Position numbers and translations under genes: made by a program
Shown here: piece after piece, positions 24,675 through 33,700 of the stretch
Numbering within the stretch: the first letter of the stretch is position 1
Layout: the number at the start of each line of letters is the position of its first letter
Notes under the pieces: model-generated
What the model was told of the DNA's origin: nothing
The model's database searches: none
What the model saw: only the letters and a program-made list of their open reading frames with translations
Source of the DNA: Arminella tubonensis
GTDB taxonomy: Bacteria; Pseudomonadota; Alphaproteobacteria; Rhizobiales; Rhizobiaceae
Assembly: GCF_003240585.1 (NCBI RefSeq)
Contig: NZ_PCDP01000059.1
Coordinates: forward strand, 62,001 to 126,000
Direction of reading: 5' to 3'
DNA: 64,000 nucleotides

Positions 24675-26018
24675 CTAGTTCGTCGCGTTCCGAGAATCCG
24701 CTGCCGTTCGCAAGGTGATCCCCTTTTCCTTGGCATAGGCTTCCGACGACTTCTCGATGATGGGCCGCAGCAAGGCCCAATCCGGCGCGATCCAGTCGGA
24801 GACCACGTTCCACTTCTTGCCGTCCCATTGCTGGAAGGTGACGTAGCCATTGCCCTCGTGATTGTCCCAGGTGACGTCGATCGAGTGGAACAGATCCTTG
24901 GCGCCCAGGGCCTCGACGCGGGCGGGGTCAAGCTGCAGATGCTCGAAGCCCCAGCGCACCTCGTCTCCGGTCAGCGTGCGGTTACCGAATTTCGCCTGGG
25001 CAATCCGGATGGCTTCGACATTGAGGATGCCGTTGACGATACCGAGGTTGTGATAGACGGAGCCGATGCGGCCCTTGTCCTGCAGGTTGCCCTTGCCGTT
25101 GTCGTAGAGGGTTTTGACGATCTCCTTGACGACAGGGTATTCGGCGCCCGATGCCTGCGTGGTGATCGCGGTGTAGCCCTTGGCGGCCTCACCGGCCGGG
25201 ATGACGTCTTCTTCCGAGTTCGACCAGACGTTGCCGACGATGTGGTCAACCGGGAAGCCGACCTTTGCCGCTGTCTTGAGCGCGACGGGGTTCATCACAC
25301 CCCAACCGCGGAGCACGACATAGTCCGGCTTTGCGCGGCGTATCGTCAGCCACTGCGACTGTTGCTCGTTGCCGGGATGAGGCACCTCGATCTGCTGCAG
25401 ATCGAAGCCGTACTTCTTTGCAAGCAGCTCATAGATCGGGATGGTTTCCTTGCCATAGGGCGAGCCATGATAGAGCACGACGATCTTCTTGCCCTTGAGG
25501 TTCTCAGGTCCACCGAGCTTGGAGGCGATGTAGTTCACGATGCCCGAGCTCTCGCTGTACGGGTTGAGCAGCAACGGAAAGACATAGGGGAAAACGCGGC
25601 CGTCGGTGGAATCGGTGCGACCATGGTTGATGGTGATGAGCGGGACTTTGTCCTTCGTCACGCGGTCGATCATCGCATAGGCGATACCGACGGAAAGTGG
25701 ATTCCAGGCCGCCGCGTTCGGGTGGCTTTTCTGGCGTTCATAGCATTCGACGCCGCGCTCCACCTCGTACTGCGTCTCGCACTCGTCCCACGTCAATTTG
25801 ACGCCGTTCACGCCGCCGTCGCGCGTGTTGATGAGATTGAGATAATCGATGAAGCCTCCGAAAAATCCGGTTCCGCCGGCCGCGTACGGTCCAACCCGGT
25901 AGCTCTGCAGAGGAAAATACTGCTCGTCGGCATGGGCGGCCGGGAGCCCCATCGCCATTGCGATGCCTGTCGCCATCGCTGCCAGTTTGAGTTTGTTGAA
26001 GATCGTCATTTTGGACAC
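24675..26018 (-). CDS. ABC transporter substrate-binding protein (Peripla_BP_6 type)
   Basis: A 447-residue periplasmic protein with signal peptide ending AAHADEQ. The body follows the Leu/Ile/Val-binding fold: YAAGGTGFFGGFIDYLNLIN, DGGVNGVKLTWDECETQYEV, KKIVVLYHGSPYGKETIPIY, DYVVLRGWGVMNPVALKTAA. It is longer than classic LivK (about 370) and belongs to the larger subfamily seen with non-amino-acid cargo. Placed between livM and livF in an operon with sfnG and msuE, it probably binds a sulfone, sulfonate or related sulfur compound. Confidence 0.88.
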   Translation of the reverse strand: MSKMTIFNKLKLAAMATGIAMAMGLPAAHADEQYFPLQSYRVGPYAAGGTGFFGGFIDYLNLINTRDGGVNGVKLTWDECETQYEVERGVECYERQKSHPNAAAWNPLSVGIAYAMIDRVTKDKVPLITINHGRTDSTDGRVFPYVFPLLLNPYSESSGIVNYIASKLGGPENLKGKKIVVLYHGSPYGKETIPIYELLAKKYGFDLQQIEVPHPGNEQQSQWLTIRRAKPDYVVLRGWGVMNPVALKTAAKVGFPVDHIVGNVWSNSEEDVIPAGEAAKGYTAITTQASGAEYPVVKEIVKTLYDNGKGNLQDKGRIGSVYHNLGIVNGILNVEAIRIAQAKFGNRTLTGDEVRWGFEHLQLDPARVEALGAKDLFHSIDVTWDNHEGNGYVTFQQWDGKKWNVVSDWIAPDWALLRPIIEKSSEAYAKEKGITLRTAADSRNATN

Positions 26019-26105
26019 ACCTCTGGTATGGACCGGTGAGGCACCGGTCTTTGGTTGAGTTTGAAAGTTGAGTTCGTCTTGTGCGGATGCCGATAGAGCT
26101 GGCAG

Positions 26106-27146
26106 TCACAATCGCCTGAAAACTGCGCCGATACGCGCTCGGCTCCTGTCGCCTAGCGCCACCAGGCCATCCGGCTCGAGAATGAGGAACAGGATGATCA
26201 GGGCGCCGAGGATGACGCGCTGGCTCATGTCGAGCACACCTGAATCAAAGATATCGCCGAGCAGGAAGGATCCTATCCGCGACAGGATCAGCGGAAAGAC
26301 CACGATCAATGCGGCTCCATAGAACGCGCCGCGGATCGAAGCCAAGCCTCCGATGATGATGATGAAGAGGATTTGAAACGAGCGGTCGAGATCGAAGCCG
26401 GCCGGTTCGACGGTTCTCAGATAGGTGAAGGCCCAGAGCACGCCGGCGATGCCGATGATGAACGACGAGATTGAAAAGGCGAGCAGCTTCGTCTTCAGGA
26501 CCGGGACGCCGATGATCCTGGCGGCGGTCTCGTTATCGCGCACGGCAATGAAGTTTCGCCCGGTCTGCGATCCGACCAGCCGAAGTGTAAGAGAGGTCAC
26601 GACAACGACGACTGTCAGAGCAAAGAGGTATCGACCGATGGGGCCGTTGAAAGAAACCCCGGCGATAGACAGAGCCGGTGCGTCGATAACACCGGAGGCG
26701 GAATCGTTCGAGAACCAGCTGAATTTCGTCAGGGCCCACTGCACGAAAAACTGCGCCGCAAGGGTCGATACGGCAAGATAGAAGCCTTTGAGACGGAGGC
26801 TCGGAAGGCCGAAGACGATACCGATGAGGGCGGCAGCCGAACCGGCAAGCAGGATCGTGACGATTAGCGGCAGGCCTGCAATCCGCAGGTTGAAATTATA
26901 GGCGGCGAAGGCGCCGACGGCCATGAATGCGGCACTTCCGAGCGACACCTGTCCGGCATATCCGGTCAGAATGTTCAGCCCCAGGGCGGCAAGGCTCAAG
27001 GCCAGGAACGGCAGGAGGATTGCCTCGAACAGATAGTTGGTTCCGATGAAAGGCACGCCCAGATAGGCGACGGCGAGCAGGATTGCCGGTGCGATCCAGG
27101 TCGGAAAGCGTTGAAGCGTCGGGAGATTGGCGGCAATGGCGGACAT
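26106..27146 (-). CDS. livM: branched-chain-type ABC permease (LivM-like)
   Basis: A 346-residue inner-membrane permease with about nine helices and the LivM segments LNILTGYAGQVSLGSAAFMA, RLKGFYLAVSTLAAQFFVQW, RDNETAARIIGVPVLKTKLL and GGLASIRGAFYGAAL. It pairs with LivH to form the channel. The start follows livH by three bases. Confidence 0.92.
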   Translation of the reverse strand: MSAIAANLPTLQRFPTWIAPAILLAVAYLGVPFIGTNYLFEAILLPFLALSLAALGLNILTGYAGQVSLGSAAFMAVGAFAAYNFNLRIAGLPLIVTILLAGSAAALIGIVFGLPSLRLKGFYLAVSTLAAQFFVQWALTKFSWFSNDSASGVIDAPALSIAGVSFNGPIGRYLFALTVVVVVTSLTLRLVGSQTGRNFIAVRDNETAARIIGVPVLKTKLLAFSISSFIIGIAGVLWAFTYLRTVEPAGFDLDRSFQILFIIIIGGLASIRGAFYGAALIVVFPLILSRIGSFLLGDIFDSGVLDMSQRVILGALIILFLILEPDGLVALGDRSRARIGAVFRRL

Positions 27147-27149
27147 GGC

Positions 27150-28046
27150 TCAGACCCTCTCCACAAGCTTCTGGCCGAAGAGGCCCGAGGGGCGAATGAG
27201 GAGAAACGCCAGCGCAATGACATAGGCGAACCAGCTTTCGATGCCGCCGCCGAAGTATTCGCCCACATAAACCTCGGCAAGCTTCTCCGCGGCCCCGATC
27301 AGCAGGCCGCCAAGAATCGCGCCAGGGATCGAGTCGAAGCCACCGAGAACCAGTACGGGCAGGGCTTTGAGCACCACCAGCGATAATGAGAATTGCACGC
27401 CGAGCCGAGCGCCCCAGAGCAAACCGGCAACAAGCGCGATCAGACCGGCGGTAGCCCAGACCGTCGCCCAGATCCACGGCAACTTCAAGCCGACGGCCAA
27501 GGCTGCGAACTGATCGTCAGCAACCGCCCGGAACGCAAGACCGATCCGGGTGTAGCGGAAGAAGAGAGAAAGCGCGACGACCATGCCGGCAGCGACGACG
27601 GCTGCGAAGATATCGAACTGGCTGATCATGACGCCGCCCAGTTCGAATGGAACATCCTCGATGCCGAGGTCAAGACCATGGACCTGCGTGCCCCAGATCA
27701 GCTGTGCAGCGCCTTCAAGGATATAGGACAACCCAAGGGTCGCCATGAAGAGCGTGATCGGCGGCTTGTTCGTGAGCGGTCGCAGGACAACGCGTTCGAT
27801 CGCTATCCCGATCAGCACCATGATCGCGAAGGTCACTGCGAAAGCCAGCCAAAAGGGAAGCCCGCGCTCGACCAGACTGACGAAGGTCAGCGCCGCAAAC
27901 AGCAGCATCGCGCCCTGCGCGAAGTTCAAGACGCCCGATGTCTTGTAGATCAGCACGAAACCGATCGCGACGAGTGAATACATCACGCCCGACAGGAGGC
28001 CACCGATCAGGACCTCCAGAAAGAACTGCCAGTCGAAATCAGCCAT
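27150..28046 (-). CDS. livH: branched-chain-type ABC permease (LivH-like)
   Basis: A 298-residue permease with eight or so helices; family segments LLSGVMYSLVAIGFVLIYKT, SGVLNFAQGAMLLFAAL, RYTRIGLAFRAVADDQFAAL and LGGFDSIPGAILGGLLIGAA. It forms the membrane channel with LivM. Its ATG overlaps the livG stop by one base. Confidence 0.92.
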   Translation of the reverse strand: MADFDWQFFLEVLIGGLLSGVMYSLVAIGFVLIYKTSGVLNFAQGAMLLFAALTFVSLVERGLPFWLAFAVTFAIMVLIGIAIERVVLRPLTNKPPITLFMATLGLSYILEGAAQLIWGTQVHGLDLGIEDVPFELGGVMISQFDIFAAVVAAGMVVALSLFFRYTRIGLAFRAVADDQFAALAVGLKLPWIWATVWATAGLIALVAGLLWGARLGVQFSLSLVVLKALPVLVLGGFDSIPGAILGGLLIGAAEKLAEVYVGEYFGGGIESWFAYVIALAFLLIRPSGLFGQKLVERV

Positions 28047-28960
28047 CAGATCCCCTCCCCCTCTTCGTTTTCGGGGGCGATGCCGAGATAGGCATCGATG
28101 ACGCGCTGGTTGGAGCGGACATCCCTAGGCGTCCCGTCGGCGATCTTGCGCCCATAGTCGAGGACAGCGATGCGATCGGACAGTTCCATGACGACGCCGA
28201 TGTCATGCTCGATCAAAATGACGGTCGACCCGTATTCGTCGCGTGCGGCGCGAACGAAGCCCGACATCTCGCCCTTTTCCGTTGCCGTCATCCCGGCCAT
28301 CGGCTCATCCAGAAGCAGGATGGCCGGCTCGGCAACCAGTGCCCGGGCAAGCTCGACGCGCTTCTGCAGCCCGTAGGGCAGGGTTGCGACCAAACGATCT
28401 CGCAGATCTGAGAGGTGGAGAAAATCGAGGGTCCGCATAGCCCTCTCCCTGCCGTCAGCTTCCTCGCGACGCGCGCGGCCAAGGCCGAGGATCTGCTCGA
28501 CGAAGCCGGAGCGGGTGGCATGGGCTAGGCCGGACGTGACGTTGTCCAAAACGCTCAATCCCTTGAAGAGGGCAAGGTTCTGAAAGGTCCTGGCGACGCC
28601 GAGCTGCGCCAGTTTCTGGGTTGGAACCTGGCGATAGACCACCCCGCCAATATCGACATGGCCGCGATCGGCACGGTAGACACCGCTGATCACGTTGAGC
28701 AGCGAACTCTTGCCGGCTCCGTTCGGGCCGATGATGGCACGTATTTCTCCGGGCTGGACCGATAGATCGATCTCCGTCAGCGCCGTGACGCCTCCGAAAG
28801 AGAGGCTGATACCATGCAGCTCTAACCTTCCTCTCCCGTGCTCTCCGGCAACCGGACCAGCCGGCTGCGGAGCCGCCTCGATACTCCTGGCATGCTCGAA
28901 GCCGTCAGGCGGAAGCGAGGATGCTATGCGCTCGTCCAGTGCGTAAGTCGTTGCATGCAT
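28046..28960 (-). CDS. livG: branched-chain-type ABC transporter ATPase (LivG-like)
   Basis: A 304-residue ABC ATPase. Walker A GPNGAGKSS, LivG-type segments VARTFQNLALFKGLSVLDNV, ALVAEPAILLLDEPMAGMTA and VILIEHDIGVVMELSDRIAV. Start MHATTYALDERI at 28960 was chosen because GGAAGAG stands six bases upstream; the frame is open further up into sfnG but that part is not protein-like. About 60 residues precede the ABC domain, more than usual. Confidence 0.88.
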   Translation of the reverse strand: MHATTYALDERIASSLPPDGFEHARSIEAAPQPAGPVAGEHGRGRLELHGISLSFGGVTALTEIDLSVQPGEIRAIIGPNGAGKSSLLNVISGVYRADRGHVDIGGVVYRQVPTQKLAQLGVARTFQNLALFKGLSVLDNVTSGLAHATRSGFVEQILGLGRARREEADGRERAMRTLDFLHLSDLRDRLVATLPYGLQKRVELARALVAEPAILLLDEPMAGMTATEKGEMSGFVRAARDEYGSTVILIEHDIGVVMELSDRIAVLDYGRKIADGTPRDVRSNQRVIDAYLGIAPENEEGEGI

Positions 28961-29084
28961 TTCGTGCTCTTCCGTTGATGTTCCAGGCCCGGTAGCAGGG
29001 CGCACAAAATCGTTCGCGGATCGCCTGTGATCCGCGTTCTCCCGGACCCACCAGCCGGCGAGCCCTTTGACATGCCAGCGTCGG

Positions 29085-30188
29085 CTATTCGGCGGCGATC
29101 GCCTGGGTGCTGGCCGCTTGCTCCAGCTCACGCACCAGCGGAATGACATGCTTGCCGAAATATTCGACTTCTTCCTGGAAATGGAGGAAGCCGAGAAGGA
29201 TCAGGTCGGCGCCGGCGCGTTTCAGATCGACGATACGCTCGGCCACCTGCTGCGGCGTTCCGATCAGGTTGGAGCGGAACCCGTCATTATACTGGACAAG
29301 ATCTTCGAACGACGATTTCGCCCAGTTGCCCTCACCTTCGGGAGAAGCCTTGCCGGCGTTCTTCACCTCATGACCGAATGCATTGACCGCATCCGGGTTT
29401 GCCTTTTCGATGATCTCGGCAAGAACGGCCTTGGCCTCTTCTTCCGTTTCTCGAACGATCGCGAATGCGTTCACGCCGACGCGCACCGAATGCCCGTTGG
29501 CCTCCGCTTTCCCCTGGATGTCGTTCACCTGCTTGCGGATTTCCTCCGGCGTGTTGCCGTTGGTGAAATACCAGTCCGACACCCGGGACGCCATATCGCG
29601 CGCCGCGCGCGATGAACCGCCCTGGAAGATCTCTGGCTGCGGATCGAGGGGCTTCGGCTTCAGCGAATAGTCACTGAAGCGATAGAAGTCGCCTCGGAAG
29701 GTGAAGCTGTCTTGGGTCCATATTCCACGAAGCGCCCGGATGAACTCCTCGGAACGACGGTAGCGCTCGTCATGATCGAGCCAATGCTCGCCGATCGCGT
29801 GGAATTCGCCGCGGAACCAGCCGCTGACCACGTTGACGGCGACGCGGCCGTTGGTCAGATGATTGATTGTCGCGATCTGCTTGGCAGCCAGCGCCGGGTT
29901 CCATGGGCCGGGCAGCAGTGCCGCGATGACCTTCAGCGTCGTCGTGGATTCAAGCAGCGCGTGGCTGAACGCAACCGACTCATGCTGGAATTCGGCCCCA
30001 TACCCCGCCGTGAAACGGATCTGGCTCAACGCATATTCGAAGCCGCTTGCCTCGGCGATCTGGGCAAGTTTGCGGTTATATTCAATCGTCCAGCTTGTCC
30101 GCTGCTCGATATTCGAAATTACCAGACCGCCCGAAACATTGGGCACCCAGTAGGCAAATTTTACCGGATCTCTGTCGATATGCGACAT
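29085..30188 (-). CDS. sfnG: dimethylsulfone monooxygenase (SfnG-type, FMNH2-dependent)
   Basis: A 367-residue bacterial-luciferase-family enzyme of the SsuD/SfnG branch. It carries the SfnG-like N-terminus FAYWVPNVSGGLVISNIEQR and family segments PGPWNPALAAKQIATINHLT, NGRVAVNVVSGWFRGEFHAI and DYSLKPKPLDPQPEIFQGGS. SfnG converts dimethyl sulfone to methanesulfinate using FMNH2 and O2. The reductase supplying FMNH2 is encoded just upstream (msuE, 21-base gap). Start 30188 has GAGGGAGA upstream; an ATG six codons earlier is less likely. Confidence 0.9.
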   Translation of the reverse strand: MSHIDRDPVKFAYWVPNVSGGLVISNIEQRTSWTIEYNRKLAQIAEASGFEYALSQIRFTAGYGAEFQHESVAFSHALLESTTTLKVIAALLPGPWNPALAAKQIATINHLTNGRVAVNVVSGWFRGEFHAIGEHWLDHDERYRRSEEFIRALRGIWTQDSFTFRGDFYRFSDYSLKPKPLDPQPEIFQGGSSRAARDMASRVSDWYFTNGNTPEEIRKQVNDIQGKAEANGHSVRVGVNAFAIVRETEEEAKAVLAEIIEKANPDAVNAFGHEVKNAGKASPEGEGNWAKSSFEDLVQYNDGFRSNLIGTPQQVAERIVDLKRAGADLILLGFLHFQEEVEYFGKHVIPLVRELEQAASTQAIAAE

Positions 30189-30209
30189 TGTCGTCTCCCT
30201 CTTCAATAT

Positions 30210-30785
30210 CTATGCGTGCTGCTTGAGGCGCGCCGGTTCCGTTGTAGCGACGATAGGCCTGAGCAACGGTGTTATGGATGCGAGTTCGAGGAGCGCCCGG
30301 TCTATCCGATTGGACACCACGTCGCTTGCCAGCTGGTAGCCGGTGAAATCGCTCTCGGTCGCGTAGATCGCAGTCGGAATTGTGATCGCGTTGAAGAAGC
30401 CGAAGAGCGGGCGGAATTGATGCTCCGTCATCAGGCCGTGCAGCGGCGTCCCGCCGGTCGCGACAAGGATGACACGCTTTCCGGCCAATGCCCGGTAGTC
30501 GACAAGGTCGAAGAGATGCTTCAAGGCGCCGGTATACGACGCCCGGTAGACCGGCGAGCCAACCACCAGGATATCGGCGGCCTCAACGGCGTCGACAATC
30601 GTCCGCCCGGCCCCGTCAAGCTGATCGGCACGCAATGCCTTGAACAGAACCGGAGCCGCATCGACCAGTTCGATGAAATCCGCCTCGACAGTAAAGCGCT
30701 CGCTAAGCCGCTCCACGAGCACCGATACCAGTGCTGCGGTTCGCGACGGGCGTTTGACATTGCCGGAGAGGGCAAGGACTTTCAT
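30210..30785 (-). CDS. msuE: NADH-dependent FMN reductase (MsuE-type)
   Basis: A 191-residue flavodoxin-fold reductase (VLALSGNVKRPSRTAALVSV; ADILVVGSPVYRASYTGALK; VILVATGGTPLHGLMTEHQF, then RPLFGFF). MsuE supplies FMNH2 to the two-component monooxygenases of methanesulfonate and sulfone desulfurisation. First gene of the organosulfur operon, so the promoter lies in the 295-base spacer upstream. Confidence 0.92.
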   Translation of the reverse strand: MKVLALSGNVKRPSRTAALVSVLVERLSERFTVEADFIELVDAAPVLFKALRADQLDGAGRTIVDAVEAADILVVGSPVYRASYTGALKHLFDLVDYRALAGKRVILVATGGTPLHGLMTEHQFRPLFGFFNAITIPTAIYATESDFTGYQLASDVVSNRIDRALLELASITPLLRPIVATTEPARLKQHA

Positions 30786-30818
30786 GATAGGGCATATCCA
30801 ATTTCATTTGTGACGATA

Positions 30819-30867
30819 CCCTATAGATTTTATCAATTTCTAGAAACAAACCCATTCCAATATAGGG
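30819..30867. promoter_or_regulatory. inverted repeat upstream of the sulfone operon
   Basis: CCCTATA (30819-30825) and TATAGGG (30861-30867) are perfect seven-base arms separated by an AT-rich 35-base centre, 34 bases upstream of the msuE start. The AT-rich island in a GC-rich genome suggests a promoter/operator for a sulfur-starvation regulator. No specific regulator can be named. Confidence 0.35.
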
Positions 30868-31080
30868 CCCGTCCGGAGTTTCCTGACCGGTGGTTTTGCG
30901 ATTAATCTAGGAAAAATAATTCGCCGGCACGCGAAATCGTCAGTTGGGCAAATTCAGGGGCATGTCGATTTTCGCTGTGGCTTTGCCGCTTGATGATGAC
31001 GATACCCTGTTGGGAAATGGCCGATCGCTATGTCGAAGCGGACCACAAACGATGTCCGGCCTCCTGCCCGATGCCACGCC

Positions 31081-31920
31081 TTAACGACGCCCGGTTAACT
31101 CGACGGGCGCTTTGCTCTCATCCAGACCCTGTTCAAAAAGGCCGATCTCACCGCGAGCCGTCATCGATCCGTAGTTCGCCACGATACTCGATGCCCGATT
31201 GCCGCCGACAACATAGTCCAACCGCTTCATCGGCATTCCGTAGAGTTCGGAGAGCCTCCCCTCGGTGCACATCTCTCCTACGGTCCCTTCCTCGCAACGT
31301 CCGGAACCGTGTAGAAGCACGGCGCGGTCGGCGATCTCCAGGGCGTGGGTCGGGTCATGGGTTGTCATGACGACCGTCAGGCCCCGTGAAGCCGATAGCT
31401 GGCGAAGCATCGCAAGCATGACGGCCTGGTTGCGAAAATCGAGCGCGGACGCGGGCTCATCGAGCAATAGCAGATCAGCTTCGGAGGCTAGCGCACGCGC
31501 AATCAGGACAAGCTGCCGTTCGCCGCCGGAGAGCGTGCTGATCGGCCGCTCCGCAAGAGCCGCCCCGCCAACCAGTTCGAGTGCCTCTGCGGCGCGGGCC
31601 CGATCCTCTTCTGTCGGGTTGGAGAAAAGCCCGACATGGCGCGCGCGTCCCATCAACACGACCTCATGGGCGGAATAACTGAAGGGCGTCACGAACTGCT
31701 GCGGGACATAACCAATTGCACCGGAATACCGGATCGTCCCCTGCGTCGGCGCGATGAGATTGGCCATGCATTTGAGCAGCGTCGTCTTGCCTCGTCCATT
31801 TTGGCCGAGCAGGACTACGATCTGACCTTTTGCTATCGAGAAGGACAGGTTCTCGAACAGCCATGCCCCCTTGGCGCTATGACGAAATCCAACCGACCTC
31901 GCCTCGATCATCATTGCCAT
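31081..31920 (-). CDS. FecE/BtuD-type ABC transporter ATPase
   Basis: A 279-residue ATPase of the iron-siderophore/B12/heme importer family. Walker A GQNGRGKTT (39-47), signature LSGGERQLVLIARALAS, Walker B LLLLDEPASALD and the switch His in TTHDPTHAL. It overlaps the permease gene upstream by ten bases. The C-terminal extension after about residue 225 (GGNRASSIVANYGSMTARGE) is not part of the ABC core. Last gene of a five-gene operon. Confidence 0.9.
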   Translation of the reverse strand: MAMMIEARSVGFRHSAKGAWLFENLSFSIAKGQIVVLLGQNGRGKTTLLKCMANLIAPTQGTIRYSGAIGYVPQQFVTPFSYSAHEVVLMGRARHVGLFSNPTEEDRARAAEALELVGGAALAERPISTLSGGERQLVLIARALASEADLLLLDEPASALDFRNQAVMLAMLRQLSASRGLTVVMTTHDPTHALEIADRAVLLHGSGRCEEGTVGEMCTEGRLSELYGMPMKRLDYVVGGNRASSIVANYGSMTARGEIGLFEQGLDESKAPVELTGRR

Positions 31921-32987
31921 CCCTCACTCAGAGTACGGCGCAGGATAACCATGAAGACCGGCGCACCCACGATCGCAGTCAGGACGCCGAGCGGGATTTC
32001 GGCGGCAATCAGCGAACGGGCCATGGTATCGACCAGGAGCATGAAGCTTGCCCCCAGCAGCGCCGCTGCCGGCAGCAGCCGCCGATGATCCGGGCCTACG
32101 AGGACACGGGCGAAATGCGGCACGACTAGCCCTACCCATCCGATGATCCCCGAATTGGCAACGCTGGCGGCTGTAATTCCAGTCACGCAGGCGAGCGCCA
32201 GCCATCGCGTCGGCTCGACTTTCAGGCCGAGCGCCTGCGCCTCTTCATCGCCAAGCGAGAGGATGTTGATGCGGAAACGCATGAGCAGAAGCGGAACGGC
32301 AAACAGCGATATGATCGGCAACATGTAGAACGCGCGCCCAGGCGTGGCGCTGGCAAAGGAACCCATCAGCCAGAAGACGATGGCGGGTAGAGTGTCGTTG
32401 GGATCGGCGAAATAGGTCGCGAGCGACACCAGCGCCGAAAAGAGCGCGGAGATCACCACGCCGGAAAGGACCAGCATAAGTATGGAGGAACGGCCCGCCC
32501 TCCTGCTCATGACGACCACCAGGAACAGCGCTGAGAGGCCGCAAGCAAAGGCCATCGACCATAGGGCCACGGCACCAAGGCCGAGCAGGATCGCCAGGAC
32601 ACCCCCAAAGGCAGCCCCGGAGGATACGCCGATGACATGAGGATCGACCAGGGGATTACGGAAGACGCCCTGCAATACCGCGCCCGACAGTGCCAATCCG
32701 GCGCCGACAAATCCACCAATCAGCATACGCGGGACGCGCACCAGCTCGACGACGCGCCACACGGGTTCCGCCACCGCCGCACGACCAGGCCCGACGCCAA
32801 ACCAGCTCGCCACAAGCGTCATCAGGTCATTCAGTCCAACGGCGTACCGCCCGAGCGTCAGCGACGCGACGATCGCCACCAGCAGCAAGACGACCAGAGC
32901 CGCCATCGCAAGACCTTGCTTTCGCTGGAGCCGCTCTCGGGCGATGGGCAAGACAGCTTCGGCGTCTTCCGCTGACATCGATGACAT
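31911..32987 (-). CDS. FecCD-family ABC permease
   Basis: A 358-residue permease with about ten helices and family segments VPRMLIGGFVGAGLALSGAV, LQGVFRNPLVDPHVIGVSSG, WLMGSFASATPGRAFYMLP and GIIGWVGLVVPHFARVLVGP. It forms a homodimeric channel for a metal chelate (ferric siderophore, heme or cobalamin type). Its ATG overlaps by one base the stop of the preceding amidotransferase-like gene, showing the latter belongs to the operon. Confidence 0.92.
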   Translation of the reverse strand: MSSMSAEDAEAVLPIARERLQRKQGLAMAALVVLLLVAIVASLTLGRYAVGLNDLMTLVASWFGVGPGRAAVAEPVWRVVELVRVPRMLIGGFVGAGLALSGAVLQGVFRNPLVDPHVIGVSSGAAFGGVLAILLGLGAVALWSMAFACGLSALFLVVVMSRRAGRSSILMLVLSGVVISALFSALVSLATYFADPNDTLPAIVFWLMGSFASATPGRAFYMLPIISLFAVPLLLMRFRINILSLGDEEAQALGLKVEPTRWLALACVTGITAASVANSGIIGWVGLVVPHFARVLVGPDHRRLLPAAALLGASFMLLVDTMARSLIAAEIPLGVLTAIVGAPVFMVILRRTLSEGWQ

Positions 32988-33700
32988 CAGGATGCCCCGT
33001 CAAGGGCACCGGCCGCGTTGCCGGCGTCGCCCTCGGGTTCATGGGAGAAAACCAACGCATACAGAATGTCATGGAACAGGTTCGGCTGATGGCGAGGGTC
33101 CGAACAGAATTGCTCGATATGATCGCCATTGTGCACGAACACCTTGCCGCCGCCCGGCATGCGCCAGACCCAGTCCACCGGTCCTTCATCGATCGCGCCG
33201 TTCGGCGTCGATCCACCGATCAGACATAGTTTCTGCGCCCCTGCCGGCGCATCCGTGTAGCCGCGCGCGTACTGGCCGAGAATGCCTTCGTGTCGATGGA
33301 ACGTCTCGAAATCCATGCGACCGAAATAGGCTCCCGGTTCGGCAGGCCGAACCATCCAGTTTGTGAAGGGTCGGGGGCTGACGGCTTTGAACGTCGACAG
33401 GCAAGGCAGCCAGGGTATGATGATATGGCCGTTGATCAGGAAATGCCCGCCGGCTGCAAGATAGTCGGTGAGCTTCCGCTCGATCGACTTCATGAAAATC
33501 TGATCGTGCATGCCCGACACGAAGAGCACATCGACATCTGAAAGGTCGGCCGTCTGCAGATCGTAAATGTCGTGGGCGCTGTATCGCCAGTCCTGCGGCA
33601 CCAGACCACCCATCCGGTCGATATTGTAGCTCCGCGTGGAGCGAACATAGAGGAGATGTGGGCGATTTCCGCCCCGGAACCCAGCCTTGCCTTCAATCAC
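32987..33700 (-). CDS. class I amidotransferase-like protein B (unknown function)
   Basis: A 237-residue protein from GTG 33700, whose start overlaps the stop of protein A by eight bases; the ATG at 33778 lies inside A and is unlikely. A Rossmann-like N-terminus (HLLYVRSTRSYNIDRMGG) is followed by VDVLFVSGMHDQIFMKS, LTDYLAAGGHFLINGHIIIP, FTNWMVRPAEPGAY and WRMPGGGKVFVHNGDHIEQF. The layout matches GATase1/ThuA-like proteins, but no Cys nucleophile elbow (GxCxG) is seen. It shares segments with protein A (LxDYLAxGG, WMVRP/WWMRP, GGG), so the two are probably paralogues. It sits inside an ABC importer operon. Confidence 0.7.
   Translation of the reverse strand: MIEGKAGFRGGNRPHLLYVRSTRSYNIDRMGGLVPQDWRYSAHDIYDLQTADLSDVDVLFVSGMHDQIFMKSIERKLTDYLAAGGHFLINGHIIIPWLPCLSTFKAVSPRPFTNWMVRPAEPGAYFGRMDFETFHRHEGILGQYARGYTDAPAGAQKLCLIGGSTPNGAIDEGPVDWVWRMPGGGKVFVHNGDHIEQFCSDPRHQPNLFHDILYALVFSHEPEGDAGNAAGALDGAS

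Noticed and set aside
28961..29149. N-terminal extension of LivG to a 367-residue protein
   Set aside because: The extension overlaps the end of sfnG, is Arg/Trp-rich and not protein-like; a good ribosome binding site precedes the ATG at 28960.
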